DNA from: Candidatus Paraprochloron terpiosi LD05 | Lineage (GTDB): Bacteria > Cyanobacteriota > Cyanobacteriia > Cyanobacteriales > Prochloraceae | Direction: 5' to 3' | DNA length: 64,000 nt | NCBI GenBank assembly: GCA_018141785.1 | Contig: CP073341.1 | Coordinates: 2,341,422-2,405,421, forward strand | Part shown: positions 7,805-17,417 of the stretch, piece after piece | Numbering within the stretch: position 1 is the first letter of the stretch | How the letters are laid out: each line of letters starts with the position of its first letter | The notes under the pieces: generated by a model | The model's input: only the letters and a program-made list of their open reading frames with translations | Told to the model about the DNA's origin: nothing | The model's database searches: none | Translations under genes and position numbers: made by a program

Positions 7805-8455
7805 ATGCGTGTTAAAATATGCGGCATTACGAAACCGGAACAGGGACAAGCGATCGCTCATTTAGGAGCAACTGCCTTAGGATTCATCTGCGTCCCCTCC
7901 TCACCACGCTTTGTTACAGTAGCACAAATTCAAAGGATTGTAAAGATGCTGCCACCAGAAGTTGACAGAATTGGGGTTTTTGTCAATTCTGACCTAGAGG
8001 AAATAAGTCGAGCAGTCGCAGCAGCAGGTTTAACTGGGGTTCAACTTCACGGGGATGAATCTCCCCAATTTTGTCAGCACTTGCGACATTTGCTACCAAA
8101 TGTGGAAATTATCAAAGCTTTGAGAGTTAAAACTCCCGATTCCTTATCAAGAGCTACTGCTTATAGTAATTGTGCTGATACCTTGTTGTTGGATGCTTAC
8201 CATCCCCAGTTACTGGGGGGTTCGGGTAAAACCCTAAACTGGGAAAGTTTAGCAGCATTTCAACCTCCTTTACCCTGGTTCCTCGCCGGAGGACTAACAC
8301 CTGAAAATGTCTTAGACGCTTTGAGGATAGTTGCTCCGAGGGGTATAGACTTATCCAGTGGTGTGGAAATAGCCCCTGGAGACAAAGACTTAAGCAAAGT
8401 TGCCCGATTGTTCCAGATGTTAACAATTGACACTCCCACGGCTCCGCTTTGCTAA
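7805..8455 (+). CDS. trpF: Phosphoribosylanthranilate isomerase
   Basis: A 216-aa TIM-barrel enzyme of tryptophan synthesis, converting N-(5-phosphoribosyl)anthranilate to CdRP. The catalytic Cys/Asp regions are visible: [50 protein letters not shown], and the phosphate-binding [10 protein letters not shown] and [10 protein letters not shown] chose the ATG at 7805 over the upstream in-frame TTG at 7787 because the family starts with MRVKICG. No other trp gene is adjacent, as is normal in cyanobacteria. Confidence 0.96.
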   Translation: MRVKICGITKPEQGQAIAHLGATALGFICVPSSPRFVTVAQIQRIVKMLPPEVDRIGVFVNSDLEEISRAVAAAGLTGVQLHGDESPQFCQHLRHLLPNVEIIKALRVKTPDSLSRATAYSNCADTLLLDAYHPQLLGGSGKTLNWESLAAFQPPLPWFLAGGLTPENVLDALRIVAPRGIDLSSGVEIAPGDKDLSKVARLFQMLTIDTPTAPLC

Positions 8456-8623
8456 AGCCATGGGATTCTTGGGACGCCTTACTCAGAAATGTTTCCAAGT
8501 CAAAGCAGAGGCCGTACCAGTCGTATCCCAACTCTTAAATGGGCGATAGGTGCATACAGTCAATCTGATATTGCATGGTGAAGTTTCAGCTAAAGAGAGG
8601 GGAATTGTATTCATGATTATTTT

Positions 8624-9289
8624 CTACCATGAAAATGTCTCAATTGTTTCTACAGACAGGAGCTCGGTTTTGTCTGTAACGGGGTTAGTTCTCCCATAAC
8701 TATATCTAGACGTAATACTTCGAGAAAAGCTCGTTAGGCAATCAATATCAAATGAATAGTAACCCAAACCATTCTTGTGGTTTAGGTTTTCAGTATATAG
8801 TGGAAGTATTGTAATCCCGGATATGTTATTCTCAGAGTTGTCATTACAGGAGGTTTTCTCATAACAAGAGTTCAATAATTTAACTACTAACATTTTTAGG
8901 TCTGAATAAACCCCAGTAGGTACTGGAGGAATACCATGGGTAGAGACCCATGTTTTCAAGTTAGATTCGACTGAACTACTTCCTACTCTGATATAATACT
9001 TAATCTCTAGTTTTTCTTCTATCCCATCCCACCATTCTATGACCCTTGGTGCTACTATCACATTTTTCTTTCTTAATTCATAGTCTATATCAAGTAGTGT
9101 AGCTTTACATTCATCAGAAAGTTTTAACTTGTCAGCAATGTCAAAACTTTTCTCAACTTTATAATCATTATCTATTATAAAATTGTTAGAATTATTTATT
9201 AGTCCAGGTTTCACAGTACCTGAAAAAAGGGAGGTAGGACTTAAAGCCATTGTGGTGGCTGCCAATAGAGCTATAGGTGTTTGATACAT
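8624..9289 (-). CDS. Secreted protein of unknown function
   Basis: A 221-aa protein with a short signal-like start (MYQTPIALLAATTMALSPTS) and then a soluble polar domain with several cysteines (C at ~80, 168, 173, 204). It contains VIEWWDGIEEKLEIKYYIRV and LGYYSFDIDCLTSFSRS. I do not recognise the family. Base composition is lower in GC than the neighbours trpF and folE, which hints at an accessory gene. Confidence 0.5.
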   Translation of the reverse strand: MYQTPIALLAATTMALSPTSLFSGTVKPGLINNSNNFIIDNDYKVEKSFDIADKLKLSDECKATLLDIDYELRKKNVIVAPRVIEWWDGIEEKLEIKYYIRVGSSSVESNLKTWVSTHGIPPVPTGVYSDLKMLVVKLLNSCYEKTSCNDNSENNISGITILPLYTENLNHKNGLGYYSFDIDCLTSFSRSITSRYSYGRTNPVTDKTELLSVETIETFSW

Positions 9290-9440
9290 TTTCTATCCTT
9301 CAATTAGTAAGTAGAGCCACCGAGGGGGTTTTGCGCGGTGGATCTATAAACCAATCGTAACATACTCCCCCGTTCGAGGTTTTGACAACTCTGGTCGCCC
9401 TTCATCCTGTCCGACGCTGAATTTTCGGGGGGCGGATTAG

Positions 9441-10178
9441 CTAAAAGAAACTCGGTTGATGGCGAATCAAGTTCAAAAATTCCTCGCGAGTTTTTTGCTC
9501 TTCTTGAAAAACCCCAACCATGGCACTGGTAACAGTCCAAGAACCAGGTTTTTGCACTCCTCGCATCACCATACACATATGAGTTGCTTCCATGACTATA
9601 GCGACTCCCTGGGGTTCCAAAACAGTCTGAATCGCTTCGGCAATCTGACGAGTGAGACGCTCTTGTACCTGCAACCGCCGGGAATACATTTCTACGATGC
9701 GAGCCAGTTTGCTCAAACCAACTACCTTTTGATTGGGAATATAAGCTACGTGAGCTTTACCCATAAAGGGGAGCATGTGATGTTCGCAAAGGCTAAAGAA
9801 ATCAATATCTCGCACTAAGACCATCTCATTATGACCTTCGTCGAAGATGGCATTATTAACGATTTCTTCCAGGGATTGATTGTAGCCTTGGGTGAGGAAT
9901 TGCATGGCTTCAGCCACCCTCTTCGGCGTTTTCAGCAGTCCTTCCCGCTCTGGATCTTCCCCCACGGACTCTAACATAACCTTCACAGCGTCCATCATTT
10001 CCTCTTTGACTGCTTCTGAAGGTCGCTTGATTTGGGGTTCTTGGCCTTTATGAGTATTCCGATCTGGTCTAGCAGAAATGGGATTGACTATTCTGCTAAG
10101 AACATCACTAGACTCAAGAGTTGGAGAAAGTTTAGAACCATTAGAGCTGTTGGAATCCTTGGAGTCAGTTGTTGTCAT
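9441..10178 (-). CDS. folE: GTP cyclohydrolase I
   Basis: A 245-aa enzyme making 7,8-dihydroneopterin triphosphate from GTP, the first step to tetrahydrofolate (and pterins). After a ~60-residue Ser-rich extension, the T-fold core shows [16 protein letters not shown], the zinc/active site [39 protein letters not shown], and HMCMVMRGV with the catalytic Cys. It is transcribed opposite to trpF. The extra N-terminus is low in conservation and the true start could be a later Met. Confidence 0.95.
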   Translation of the reverse strand: MTTTDSKDSNSSNGSKLSPTLESSDVLSRIVNPISARPDRNTHKGQEPQIKRPSEAVKEEMMDAVKVMLESVGEDPEREGLLKTPKRVAEAMQFLTQGYNQSLEEIVNNAIFDEGHNEMVLVRDIDFFSLCEHHMLPFMGKAHVAYIPNQKVVGLSKLARIVEMYSRRLQVQERLTRQIAEAIQTVLEPQGVAIVMEATHMCMVMRGVQKPGSWTVTSAMVGVFQEEQKTREEFLNLIRHQPSFF

Positions 10179-10312
10179 AATTTATAATCAAAGGGAAACT
10201 TTTACTTGGTAGGTTGGGAGGACTGACGGATTTGGCTAATGTTACAAATTGTTACTCTGTTCATCATAGCATCAAAACCGTAAGTCTGTACACAAGATTC
10301 TCCAATTCCTCC

Positions 10313-11293
10313 CTATTCCCCGACGGAATGAAAAACCCCAATAGAGCGAAACTTTTGGTAGCGCAAATCCCGACGCTGCTCTGGCGTCATCTGCTCCAGT
10401 TGCTCCAGATTGGACAAAAGGGCTTTTTTCAGAATTGCTGCGGCAGCGAGAGGATCGGCGTGGGCGCTGTTGGGCTGTTCCGGGAGGATTTGGTCGATAA
10501 TACCCAATTCTTGCAAATCTTTGGCGGTGATTTTCAAAGCCATAGATGCTTGTTCTGCTTTTTTGGCATCCTTCCAGAGAATGGCAGCACAAGCTTCGGG
10601 ACTGGCGACGGTGTAAACGGAGTGTTCAAACATGAGCAATTTATCCCCGACACTAATCCCTAGAGCGCCTCCAGAACCTCCTTCCCCAATAACAGTGCAG
10701 ATAATGGGAACTGAGAGGCTGAACATTTCCCGCAGATTGTAAGCGATCGCTTCTCCTTGTCCCAGTTTCTCAGCTTCTACCCCCGCCCAAGCTCCTGGGG
10801 TATCGATAAATGTTAAAATGGGCATGGAAAACTTGTGGGCATGTTCCATTAAACGCATGGCTTTGCGATAGCCACTAGGAGCTGGCATACCGAAGTTCCG
10901 CACCACGTTATCCTTGGTATCTCGGCCTTTTTGGTGTCCCAACATGACCACGGGACGGCCACCTAAACTGGCGACGCCCCCAACCAGGGCTTTGTCGTCA
11001 TTGCCACCGCGATCGCCATGGATCTCGAACCATTCATCGGTAATGGCCTGGATATAATCTAGAGTAGAAGGACGGCGAGGGTGACGAGCCAGTTGCAACC
11101 GTTGAGCTGGGGTTAAAGTACTGAAAATCTCTTTGCGCAGCTCTACTGCTCTCTCTTCTAACTGCCTGATCTGCTCGGAGACATCCACATTATTTTCTTC
11201 TGCCAGTTCTCTAATCTGCTCTATCTTGGATTGTAACTCGTAAAGGGGCTTCTCAAAATCCAGCATGAAGATTCGGCGCTCAGTTTTGGCCAT
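10313..11293 (-). CDS. accA: Acetyl-CoA carboxylase carboxyltransferase subunit alpha
   Basis: A 326-aa subunit of the ACC carboxyltransferase that moves CO2 from carboxybiotin to acetyl-CoA, with AccD (not here). The start [17 protein letters not shown] is conserved in cyanobacteria. The crotonase-type core shows [50 protein letters not shown] and [11 protein letters not shown]. Nothing is unusual in length or motif. Confidence 0.97.
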   Translation of the reverse strand: MAKTERRIFMLDFEKPLYELQSKIEQIRELAEENNVDVSEQIRQLEERAVELRKEIFSTLTPAQRLQLARHPRRPSTLDYIQAITDEWFEIHGDRGGNDDKALVGGVASLGGRPVVMLGHQKGRDTKDNVVRNFGMPAPSGYRKAMRLMEHAHKFSMPILTFIDTPGAWAGVEAEKLGQGEAIAYNLREMFSLSVPIICTVIGEGGSGGALGISVGDKLLMFEHSVYTVASPEACAAILWKDAKKAEQASMALKITAKDLQELGIIDQILPEQPNSAHADPLAAAAILKKALLSNLEQLEQMTPEQRRDLRYQKFRSIGVFHSVGE

Positions 11294-11977
11294 AGTTTGC
11301 TTTTACTATCAACTCTACAATTATCTTCCATCGCCTCTTTGTTTGCAAAGAGAATCTTAAAAGTAATGTTGCCTCACATAAATAAGTTATTAATATAATT
11401 AATAAATTTCTTTAGAGCACTACTATTGCAGGTTAGGACGGGACGCTGCTGAATAGCCCGCTAATAAATTGCATATCAATTAAAAATCTTCCCTCAATCT
11501 CTCTCATATTCTTTTCTCTGCGCCCTCTGCGTCTCTGCGGTTAATTTTTATCCCCTATGAGCCTTAACGCTGGGAGCACTTGTGCAAAAACCCCATCCCA
11601 GTCTCCTAGACTACTTTGACGAAATAGTCTCATAAGCATGGTCTTGTATTCGTTCCTCATTCCGAAAACTGTCCAGTTCCGATGAATATTCTCCCACTTG
11701 TAAACTGAATAGGGTGACACCTTCCACAGCAAATAATCTTCTAAAATAGAATAGGGGGCAATCTCTCGTTGAGTTTCCCTCTTTCAAACCCAGTTTTCTC
11801 TCTCTTTCACGATCACCACTAGCCCAACACAACCACCCACTTTTATCTTAGTTGTTTCTGGAATATAAGGAATCGTTGGTAGGCTGTCTGGAAATTGAAG
11901 TTGGAGAGTAGGAAAGTGGATATAGAGAATTTCTCTTGGAATAGTATCTAGGGTTGTCGAAAGGCAGTAAGGTAAGC
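11294..11977. other. Intergenic stretch of 684 bases without a recognisable gene
   Basis: It holds a copy of the CTCTGCG repeat at 11513-11546 and AT-rich sequence near accA. The short ORFs in it have no family features. It may be degraded accessory DNA. Confidence 0.6.
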
Positions 11978-12517
11978 TCAGAAGGGGAGCGTGGAGTTGG
12001 AATTTTGGTATTCAGCAAAGCCTCGTTTGAGATCGCCACTCATCAAGAGAGAAATAGCCCGATTCCAGCCAGCTCCTATGTTCTCTGGCTCCATCTCTAA
12101 AACTCGCTCAAACCAGGAAATCCCATCAGTGGTATACCCAAACTCTGCGCAAGCAACCCCAAGGTTGAAGCAGATGGCAGAAGAATGGGGTTCTAGAGAG
12201 TGTGCTTTTCGATAAAATTCCAGGCATTCTTTAGCGCTGTCTTGAACAAAAGAAATCCTGCCCATACTAACGTAGTAGCTGGGATTGTTTGGCTCTAGTT
12301 GGGCAAGCCTCTTGTAGAAATCCAGAGCAAGCTCTGGCTTCTCCAATCTCCAAGAAAGGGCAGCAAGGATTTTTAAAACATCAATCCGATCTGGTTCGGT
12401 AGCTAGCAGATCACTACAAACTCTTTCCACTTCTTGGTAATTTCCCCCACGATACTGCTCCAAAGCATAAGCTATACTTTCCTGGGTTGCCTTAGCACTA
12501 GTTTTGTCATTGCCCAT
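11978..12517 (-). CDS. TPR-repeat protein, probably C-terminally truncated
   Basis: A 179-aa protein made of about four tetratricopeptide repeats (AYALEQYRGGNYQEVERVCS, ALDFYKRLAQLEPNNPSYY, CLEFYRKAHSLEPHSSAI, GISWFERVLEMEPENIGAGW), then LLMSGDLKRGFAEYQ. In longer family members the GFAEYEWR stretch leads into a glycosyl- or sulfotransferase domain; here the frame ends within 9 residues, so the enzymatic part is probably lost. The start ATG gives a natural N-terminus. Confidence 0.7.
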   Translation of the reverse strand: MGNDKTSAKATQESIAYALEQYRGGNYQEVERVCSDLLATEPDRIDVLKILAALSWRLEKPELALDFYKRLAQLEPNNPSYYVSMGRISFVQDSAKECLEFYRKAHSLEPHSSAICFNLGVACAEFGYTTDGISWFERVLEMEPENIGAGWNRAISLLMSGDLKRGFAEYQNSNSTLPF

Positions 12518-12542
12518 GGAATAGCTCTACCTAGGTTCTAAA

Positions 12543-13097
12543 CTAGAAGTTCTCTAAAGTCTTATTGAATGGATTAAACTGATAGCGATTATTTAAGTCT
12601 GTCTCTCCGAAAATATTGAAGAGATAGGTGGGTTTTGGGGATGGAACCTCTTGGGCTGGGATGGAGCGAATGTTGTGGATAGCATCCGGTGTGAATCCGA
12701 TCACGTCTCCGGGTTTTAAAATTTCCTTACTAACTATTTTAACCTGGGCATGACCGGGCTGTGAGCCATCATCTAGCCTAGTCCAAAAGTAATTTTCTTC
12801 CCATCCTGTTGTTTCATCCCCAAGACAGGCTACAATACTCCAGTTACCATGGTTATGAACCGGGGAACACTGGGGCAACCAGGATGTTAGCATAATAATA
12901 AAAGGATAACCAGGCTCTTTATAAAGAGGATGGGCGGAAGAAAGAGTTTCTGGATCTGGCTCTGGGCAAGCTTCAAATATCCAAGAGGAACTGTCTTGGG
13001 AGAGAAAACGCCTGGTTAAAACTGCTGCAATGCCTATTCTTTGTAGGTCATGGGGATATCTACCAGATCGTCTAGGTGCAACATTTAACCTGCTCAA
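12543..13097 (-). CDS. Cysteine dioxygenase-like cupin, N-terminus disturbed by IS607 element
   Basis: A 184-aa ORF whose core is a cysteine dioxygenase-type cupin: LTSWLPQCSPVHNHGNWSIV with the HxH iron ligands, GWEENYFWTRLDDG, and PGDVIGFTPDAIHNIRS with the third His. Such enzymes oxidise cysteine or 3-mercaptopropionate-like thiols. The first 20-25 codons overlap the end of the IS607 element, which ends just upstream, so the original start and promoter have probably been replaced. The substrate cannot be told. Confidence 0.72.
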   Translation of the reverse strand: MSRLNVAPRRSGRYPHDLQRIGIAAVLTRRFLSQDSSSWIFEACPEPDPETLSSAHPLYKEPGYPFIIMLTSWLPQCSPVHNHGNWSIVACLGDETTGWEENYFWTRLDDGSQPGHAQVKIVSKEILKPGDVIGFTPDAIHNIRSIPAQEVPSPKPTYLFNIFGETDLNNRYQFNPFNKTLENF

Positions 13098-13099
13098 AC

Positions 13100-14308
13100 T
13101 TATACATTGCTGGACAAATCTGAGAGAAGTATGGCATCACCTGTAACAGTGAAGGCAGTTGCCTGCAAAGCGCGCAACATGATATTGCGCGCGCCATTAG
13201 CATCCCGCTCGGCAGTATAACCGCACTTGGGACAACGGAAAGTAGAGTTCCCCCCCAAACGCTCATGAATATGCCCGCAGTTCGGGCAAGTTTTAGATGT
13301 ATAGGATTCGTTACAACGAACTACTAACACACCAGCTCGAGCTGCCATTTGCTGTAGGTTTTGAGCAAATTTATAGTGGCACCAGGTGAGCATATTCCGA
13401 GCTGCTTTGGAATTGAGTTTACGCTTAGATTTTAGAACCATTTCCGAGGTGGAAAAGGTTGGTAAGAATATGATTTTGTAATGCTGTACCAAGAAGGAAG
13501 CAGCTTTGTTGTGCAAATCAAGGACGATATCTTGCAACCTTCCTCTCATGCGGGAAGCAGCCTTCCGCATCTTATATCGTTGACGTTTGATTTTGCACTT
13601 GCTTATTTTACTCATTAATTGGTCAAGATGCGCACAGAATCGATTGATTCTTCCGATATCTTTCTTGCCAATTTCCAAGATATTTTCCCCGTCATAACCT
13701 GTTAAAAATGTGCGATTACCAGGGTCTAGGGCTATGACATTTTTACTGAGAGAATTCGTTTCCTCTCTATATTCAGGAAAGCAAGCAAACCATTTGTTGC
13801 GCTGATATACTAATTGGGTGCCGTAGTTACATTCTGTGGGTAGCTCTTGACTTGTAGTAAAGCTCAACCCTTTCGTTTTCGAGGGGTACCAAGTTCCACG
13901 CCTGAAATTGCCAACTTTGAATTTGATTACCTGTGAAGTTGCACGACAGGATTTAAATTTGGCAAACCCTTGATTAATTCTGGCTTGCTTAGTGGCATCC
14001 ACCGCCTCAGCAACTGCTTCTTGTAGTTGATGTCCTGGTAGCTCTTTAACCCAATCAGGACGTTTTGTCTCTCTGGCGATGTTCTGTAACGTGAAAGCGG
14101 TTACAAGTTGCTCTTTTTTTAGGTAGGCAATCGCCCAATTGTAAATCCAGCGATATGCAGCGAGCCATTGTTTCCACTTCTGGTGAAGTTCTTTAGATGG
14201 ATACACCCGTATCTTCCCAATTGCATTCGGGGTCTGCTTCTCGGTTTTGTGCCTGGGTTTTTTCTTGTAACGTTTTTTGCACTTGCTTTTTGTACTTTCT
14301 GAGTCCGT
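13100..14308 (-). CDS. tnpB: TnpB RNA-guided nuclease of the outer IS607 element
   Basis: About 402 aa: an N-terminal OB/helical part (KIRVYPSKELHQKWKQWL, YRWIYNWAIAYLK), then the RuvC-like core with VIALDPGNRTFLTGYDGE (Asp), IIFLPTFSTSEM (Glu) and RCPKCGYTAERDANGARNI (Asp). The zinc ribbon CPNCGHIHERLGG...CPKC is intact. At the place where the third element has ATG (peptide MDSES), this copy has ACG (14306-14308), so the initiation site is unclear; the frame is open 345 bases further upstream, overlapping tnpA. TnpB proteins cut DNA guided by an RNA from the element end. Confidence 0.85.
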   Translation of the reverse strand, partial: TDSESTKSKCKKRYKKKPRHKTEKQTPNAIGKIRVYPSKELHQKWKQWLAAYRWIYNWAIAYLKKEQLVTAFTLQNIARETKRPDWVKELPGHQLQEAVAEAVDATKQARINQGFAKFKSCRATSQVIKFKVGNFRRGTWYPSKTKGLSFTTSQELPTECNYGTQLVYQRNKWFACFPEYREETNSLSKNVIALDPGNRTFLTGYDGENILEIGKKDIGRINRFCAHLDQLMSKISKCKIKRQRYKMRKAASRMRGRLQDIVLDLHNKAASFLVQHYKIIFLPTFSTSEMVLKSKRKLNSKAARNMLTWCHYKFAQNLQQMAARAGVLVVRCNESYTSKTCPNCGHIHERLGGNSTFRCPKCGYTAERDANGARNIMLRALQATAFTVTGDAILLSDLSSNV

Positions 14309-14699
14309 ATAGCCGTGCAGAGAAACAATGGAGGATGGACAGGATATCCTCAACAAGTTCTTGCTCTGGAGAGAGGTTGCGCTCATTGAGAACCACGAGT
14401 TTGCATCTTGTTGTTTTGCATATCCACTCAACAAGTGGGAATCCGAATCGGACGAGACGATCGGGATAGGCACAGACAAGGCATCCGACATCGCCTTTGT
14501 AAATTCGTTCCAGAATAGAGAGGAATTTTGGCCGTTTAAAATTGAGTCCGGATCCAATTTCTTTAACCAGTTCCCCTTCTGGGTATGCTTTGAATAAAAA
14601 CTCAGCTTGTCTCGCGAGGTCATTTTTTTGGGAATAAGTAGAGACTCTTGCATACAGCACAGTGGGCTTATCTTCCTGGCGATACTGTTCGAGGCAGTA
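14193..14699 (-). pseudogene. tnpA: Outer IS607 tnpA, catalytic part (3' piece)
   Basis: It encodes the serine-recombinase catalytic domain: VLYARVSTYSQKNDLARQAE with the nucleophilic Ser, GSGLNFKRPKFLSILERI, YPDRLVRFGFPLVEW, SPEQELVEDILSILHCFSAR. It lacks the HTH. Joined at TAC (14699) to AGG ending at 16470, it gives GGQRRY-CLEQYRQED and a 211-aa protein of normal family length. As it stands, a chance start (MITSFCW...) in the inner element's end may still allow a headless product. Confidence 0.85.
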
Positions 14700-14740
14700 C
14701 CGATACATTTTAGCTAGTAAATACCAACAAAAGCTAGTAA

Positions 14741-15889
14741 TCACCCCGCTAATGCAGTCTTGACTTTGTCGAGACAGGGGGTATCTCCCAATGCCTTGAG
14801 GAAAATCCCCAAGGCTCCATTAATATCCCGATCCATCCAGGTGCCAGTAATTTTAGACCGGATTTTCTTCTTTCCACCTAGCTTCTGGTCTATCTCTCCA
14901 GTCCAATTCACTGTTTTGCTGGTGTACTCTTCAGTTACCAGTAGAACGGTTTTTCCACGTTCCTGTGCCTTGTGCAGAAGAAATTGCTGAAATTGGTAGT
15001 GGGACCATGTAAGCATTGCTCTGACAGTCTTGGAACGGAGTTTTCGACCCGTGATAGAAGCCATTTGAGAAGTCTCGAAGGTAGGTAGTAAAATGACTTG
15101 GAAATTCTTGGTTAACCAGTTGGCTGCCTGATGGTGCATCTCTTTGACTAAATTTGAGATTTTATTTCTCATCTTTTCAGCAGCTTTTTTCAACCGTCTT
15201 TTTATGCCACCTTTTGTGAGGGCTATTTTTGAAACCAAACCATCAAGGTAAAAGCATAGCCTGTGAATCCGGCCAAAGTCTTTATCCCCAAGTTTTCCAG
15301 CACATTCCGGAGAGTAAAAAGAAAGGAAAGTTCTTATTCCAGGATCTAGCGCGCAGATATAGCCACTTTGGTTCTCGGTGGCCACTACCTGTATTTTTGT
15401 TGAAACACATAGGAAATACTGCCCACGGTGCAGAATTAATCTCGAATCCTTGATTTTTTCAGGCAAGTCTTGGGATAGCTTTAGTTCTCCCAATATCGTG
15501 TGATACACGCCTTTAGGCTTAATAGCTGTAGATGGAATAAAGACTGACTGAACTCTATCTTTGCGAGCTCTGAATTTTACGAACGAAGGTTCTCCTTTTT
15601 TGGTTTTTTTCTTAGCATCTCTAACGGCAAAACAAGCATCGCGAATTGCAATATTCTTAATCTGGTAAGGGACAGGACCTGCCCATTCCGGCAGTTCTGA
15701 CTTTATAATTGAAGCTACTTTCATCCACGAAGCTGTGGTGCCCAGTTGTTTGAGGTGCTCTATCGTTCTGTTGAATACGAATCTGGAGGTTCCGAACCAG
15801 CGCCTCAATACATCTCTCTGTTGAACTGTTGGGTAGATACGAATTTTCAGACACTTTACTAGTTCTTTTGGAGTAACTTCGTTGCCCAT
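14741..15889 (-). CDS. tnpB: TnpB of inner IS607 element, zinc ribbon lost
   Basis: A 382-aa protein from ATG 15889: CLKIRIYPTVQQRDVLRRWF, TSRFVFNRTIEHL, the RuvC Asp in ICALDPGIRTFLSFYSPE, Glu in ILLPTFETSQM, and the last Asp in WMDRDINGALGIF. The four cysteines of the usual CxxC...CxxC zinc ribbon are absent: the segment reads TSKTVNWTGEIDQKLGGKKK. The same frame stays open ~520 bases upstream across tnpA, which is overlap rather than a longer protein. Loss of the ribbon may impair nuclease activity or mark a divergent branch. Confidence 0.85.
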   Translation of the reverse strand: MGNEVTPKELVKCLKIRIYPTVQQRDVLRRWFGTSRFVFNRTIEHLKQLGTTASWMKVASIIKSELPEWAGPVPYQIKNIAIRDACFAVRDAKKKTKKGEPSFVKFRARKDRVQSVFIPSTAIKPKGVYHTILGELKLSQDLPEKIKDSRLILHRGQYFLCVSTKIQVVATENQSGYICALDPGIRTFLSFYSPECAGKLGDKDFGRIHRLCFYLDGLVSKIALTKGGIKRRLKKAAEKMRNKISNLVKEMHHQAANWLTKNFQVILLPTFETSQMASITGRKLRSKTVRAMLTWSHYQFQQFLLHKAQERGKTVLLVTEEYTSKTVNWTGEIDQKLGGKKKIRSKITGTWMDRDINGALGIFLKALGDTPCLDKVKTALAG

Positions 15890-16408
15890 GCATACGGCAG
15901 GAGAAGACGTGGAGGATGGAGAGTAAGTCTTCCATAAGCTCTGATTCGGGGGACTGATTTTTATTGTTGAGAACCACGACTTCGCCACCGGATTGCTCAA
16001 CGATAAATTTGATGAGTTCAAATCCAAATCTACAAAGTCTATCCCTGTGGGCAACCACAAGTTTGAGCTTATGGCCTTGCAGACATCGTTCCAATATGGT
16101 TTTAAGTCCTTTTTTTTTGTAGTTGAGCCCTGAGCCAATATCTTTGATGACTTCTGCTCCTGGATATCGTTCTTGGAGATATTCAGCTTGTCTGTCAAGG
16201 TCTGGCTTTTGTTTTGAGCTAGAGACTCTACAGTACAAGAGTGTTTGCTTTTTACCTTTTTCTCTACTGTATGAGTCAATATCGTAAAGTCTTTGTCCAG
16301 CCTCATTGCGAATAAATTTGATTTTTCCTTTGTCTGCGTATTTTCTAAGAGTGGTGGCACAGATTCCCAACTGCAATGGAAGGCGACATCGCGAGGTACA
16401 TAAGTCAT
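15657..16408 (-). CDS. tnpA: IS607 serine recombinase of inner element, probable N-terminal frameshift
   Basis: The HTH (QLGICATTLRKYADKGKIKF, NEAGQRLYDIDSY) and the catalytic domain (LLYCRVSSSKQKPDLDRQAE, GSGLNYKKKGLKTIL, SPESELMEDLLSILHVFS) are in one frame from TTG 16376. The natural start MTYVPRDVA at ATG 16408 is in a different frame, so a small indel lies within the first ten codons. The recombinase would resolve GG-core exchange of the element. It could still be made from TTG without the first helix. Confidence 0.75.
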
Positions 16409-16469
16409 TGCGTTACATTTTAGACTATTTTATAATCTATTATAACAAATCCGCCACTGTGTGTCAACC

Positions 16470-16596
16470 TTCTTTGCCCTCCTGGGGTTCTAATGGCTCC
16501 GATTTTTCTCTCTGCTTCCCATCGTCTAAGGGTGGCGAGACAGACACCGAGTTGTTTTGCCGCTTTTCTGGGGGTAACATATTTCCCTTGATTCAT
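16470..16596 (-). pseudogene. tnpA: Outer IS607 tnpA, MerR-type HTH part (5' piece)
   Basis: Starting at ATG 16596: MNQGKYVTPRKAAKQLGVCL, ATLRRWEAERKIGAIRTPGG, QRR. This is the DNA-binding domain of an IS607 recombinase, cut exactly within the GGQRRY motif by the inner element. Read-through into the inner element gives a 15-residue foreign tail. Confidence 0.85.
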
Positions 16597-16653
16597 CTCG
16601 CTGGAGCTATTTCTTCTACTATAGCAAAGGTTTTCCATTTTTGTCTAAAGATA

Positions 16654-16902
16654 TCAAGATTTTTTTCCACTAGCAACTACCTCGTTGCCAGGACCACCCT
16701 CCAGGGAGTCGTTGCCCAAACCACCTTTAAGGTAGTCGTCGTCGTTCTCACCATGGAGGTGGTCGTTGCCGGAACCACCTTTAAGGATCTCGTTGCCGTC
16801 CAGACCATAGATGAGGTCGTTCTCCAAACTACCTAGGAGGGAATCGTTGCCGAAAGTACCATAGCGGATGATGATTGTTGTAGGAATACTGGTGCTGTCC
16901 AT
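16654..16902 (-). pseudogene. RTX (hemolysin-type calcium-binding) protein, N-terminal fragment
   Basis: From the natural-looking start MDSTSIPTTIIIRYGTFGND, it reads GSLENDLIYGLDGNEILKGG and SGNDHLHGENDDDYLKGG plus a further GLGND-type repeat, the Ca-binding GGxGxDx(L) nonapeptide array. It then stops after GGPGN in an unrelated tail near the border of the IS607 element. RTX proteins leave by type I secretion, consistent with the nearby hlyD relic. Confidence 0.72.
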
Positions 16903-17417
16903 ATATTTGTCCCAAATTTTTTGACTCTTCAGAATCTTAGCCCATCAAAAGGGAAAGAGCAAGCAGCATCTTCAATTTTCTGAACATTAGGCTCCCCAGT
17001 TAAGAACCCTAGAGCGATTGGGGGATGATGGGATGAAAGCGTACGCCAAAAACCTCCCAGATTACGTCATTACCAGTTGACAAAGAAGCCGCCGAAATTA
17101 TAAACAATGGGAAAAATTAATTTGGAGTAGGAGGCGATCTGGGGGCGGAGCACTAAGGTGCCCCGCCCGCCAGATCTGTTACCACAGATCGCCTTGACTC
17201 AAATGATGATAACCTAGAACCCGGGGAATATAGAAAGGGGTAGCCGAGATTTAGTGCCCCACCTAGATCGCCATCTCTCTCTTCTCTCCCTCTGCGTACT
17301 CTGCGTCTCTGCGGTTCATCTTTTCCCATGATACCAGGATAACAATCAATTTCACTTTTGTCAATCCCTGGCTCGGAAATTTTTAAATCGATATAGTTTC
17401 ATCGCAGATATTTGAGG
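16903..17417. other. Gene-free stretch with repeats
   Basis: About 515 bases with no coding signal. It contains the CTCTGCG repeat (17276-17320), a GC-rich stretch GGCGATCTGGGGGCGGAGCA partly echoed near 18303, and one ATCGATATAGTT motif at 17387. Confidence 0.6.

Larger units (their letters stand above)
14702..16469 (-). mobile_element. Inner IS607-family element inserted at a GG dinucleotide
   Basis: The segment is bounded on the plus strand by CC at 14700-14701 and CC at 16468-16469 (GG on the element strand). Removing 1768 bases between them rejoins AAAGAAGG with TACTGCC and restores the outer tnpA in frame. IS607 elements are known to insert at GG. It has its own tnpA and tnpB; the 3' end AAATGTATCGG resembles AAATGTATCAGG at the end of the third element (49632). 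Confidence 0.88.
13086..16640 (-). mobile_element. IS607-family element (outer), carrying tnpA and tnpB
   Basis: It encodes a MerR-HTH serine recombinase (split in two pieces) and a TnpB. It sits between an RTX-protein relic and the cupin gene. Its own tnpA is interrupted by a second IS607 element (14702-16469). The outer ends are placed approximately from the start of the HTH and the end of tnpB; IS607 elements leave no target duplication, so the borders are not exact. Confidence 0.8.

Noticed and set aside
14704..16423. TACATTTTAG at 14704 and 16414 as a target duplication of the inner IS607
   Set aside because: Joining at these repeats leaves a stop and the wrong frame, while joining at GG restores tnpA; IS607 elements do not make target duplications.
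16306..16836. Plus-strand 176-aa ORF with Val/Thr-rich repeats
   Set aside because: It is the antisense reading of the RTX nonapeptide array and tnpA HTH; the repeats simply mirror GGxGND codons.
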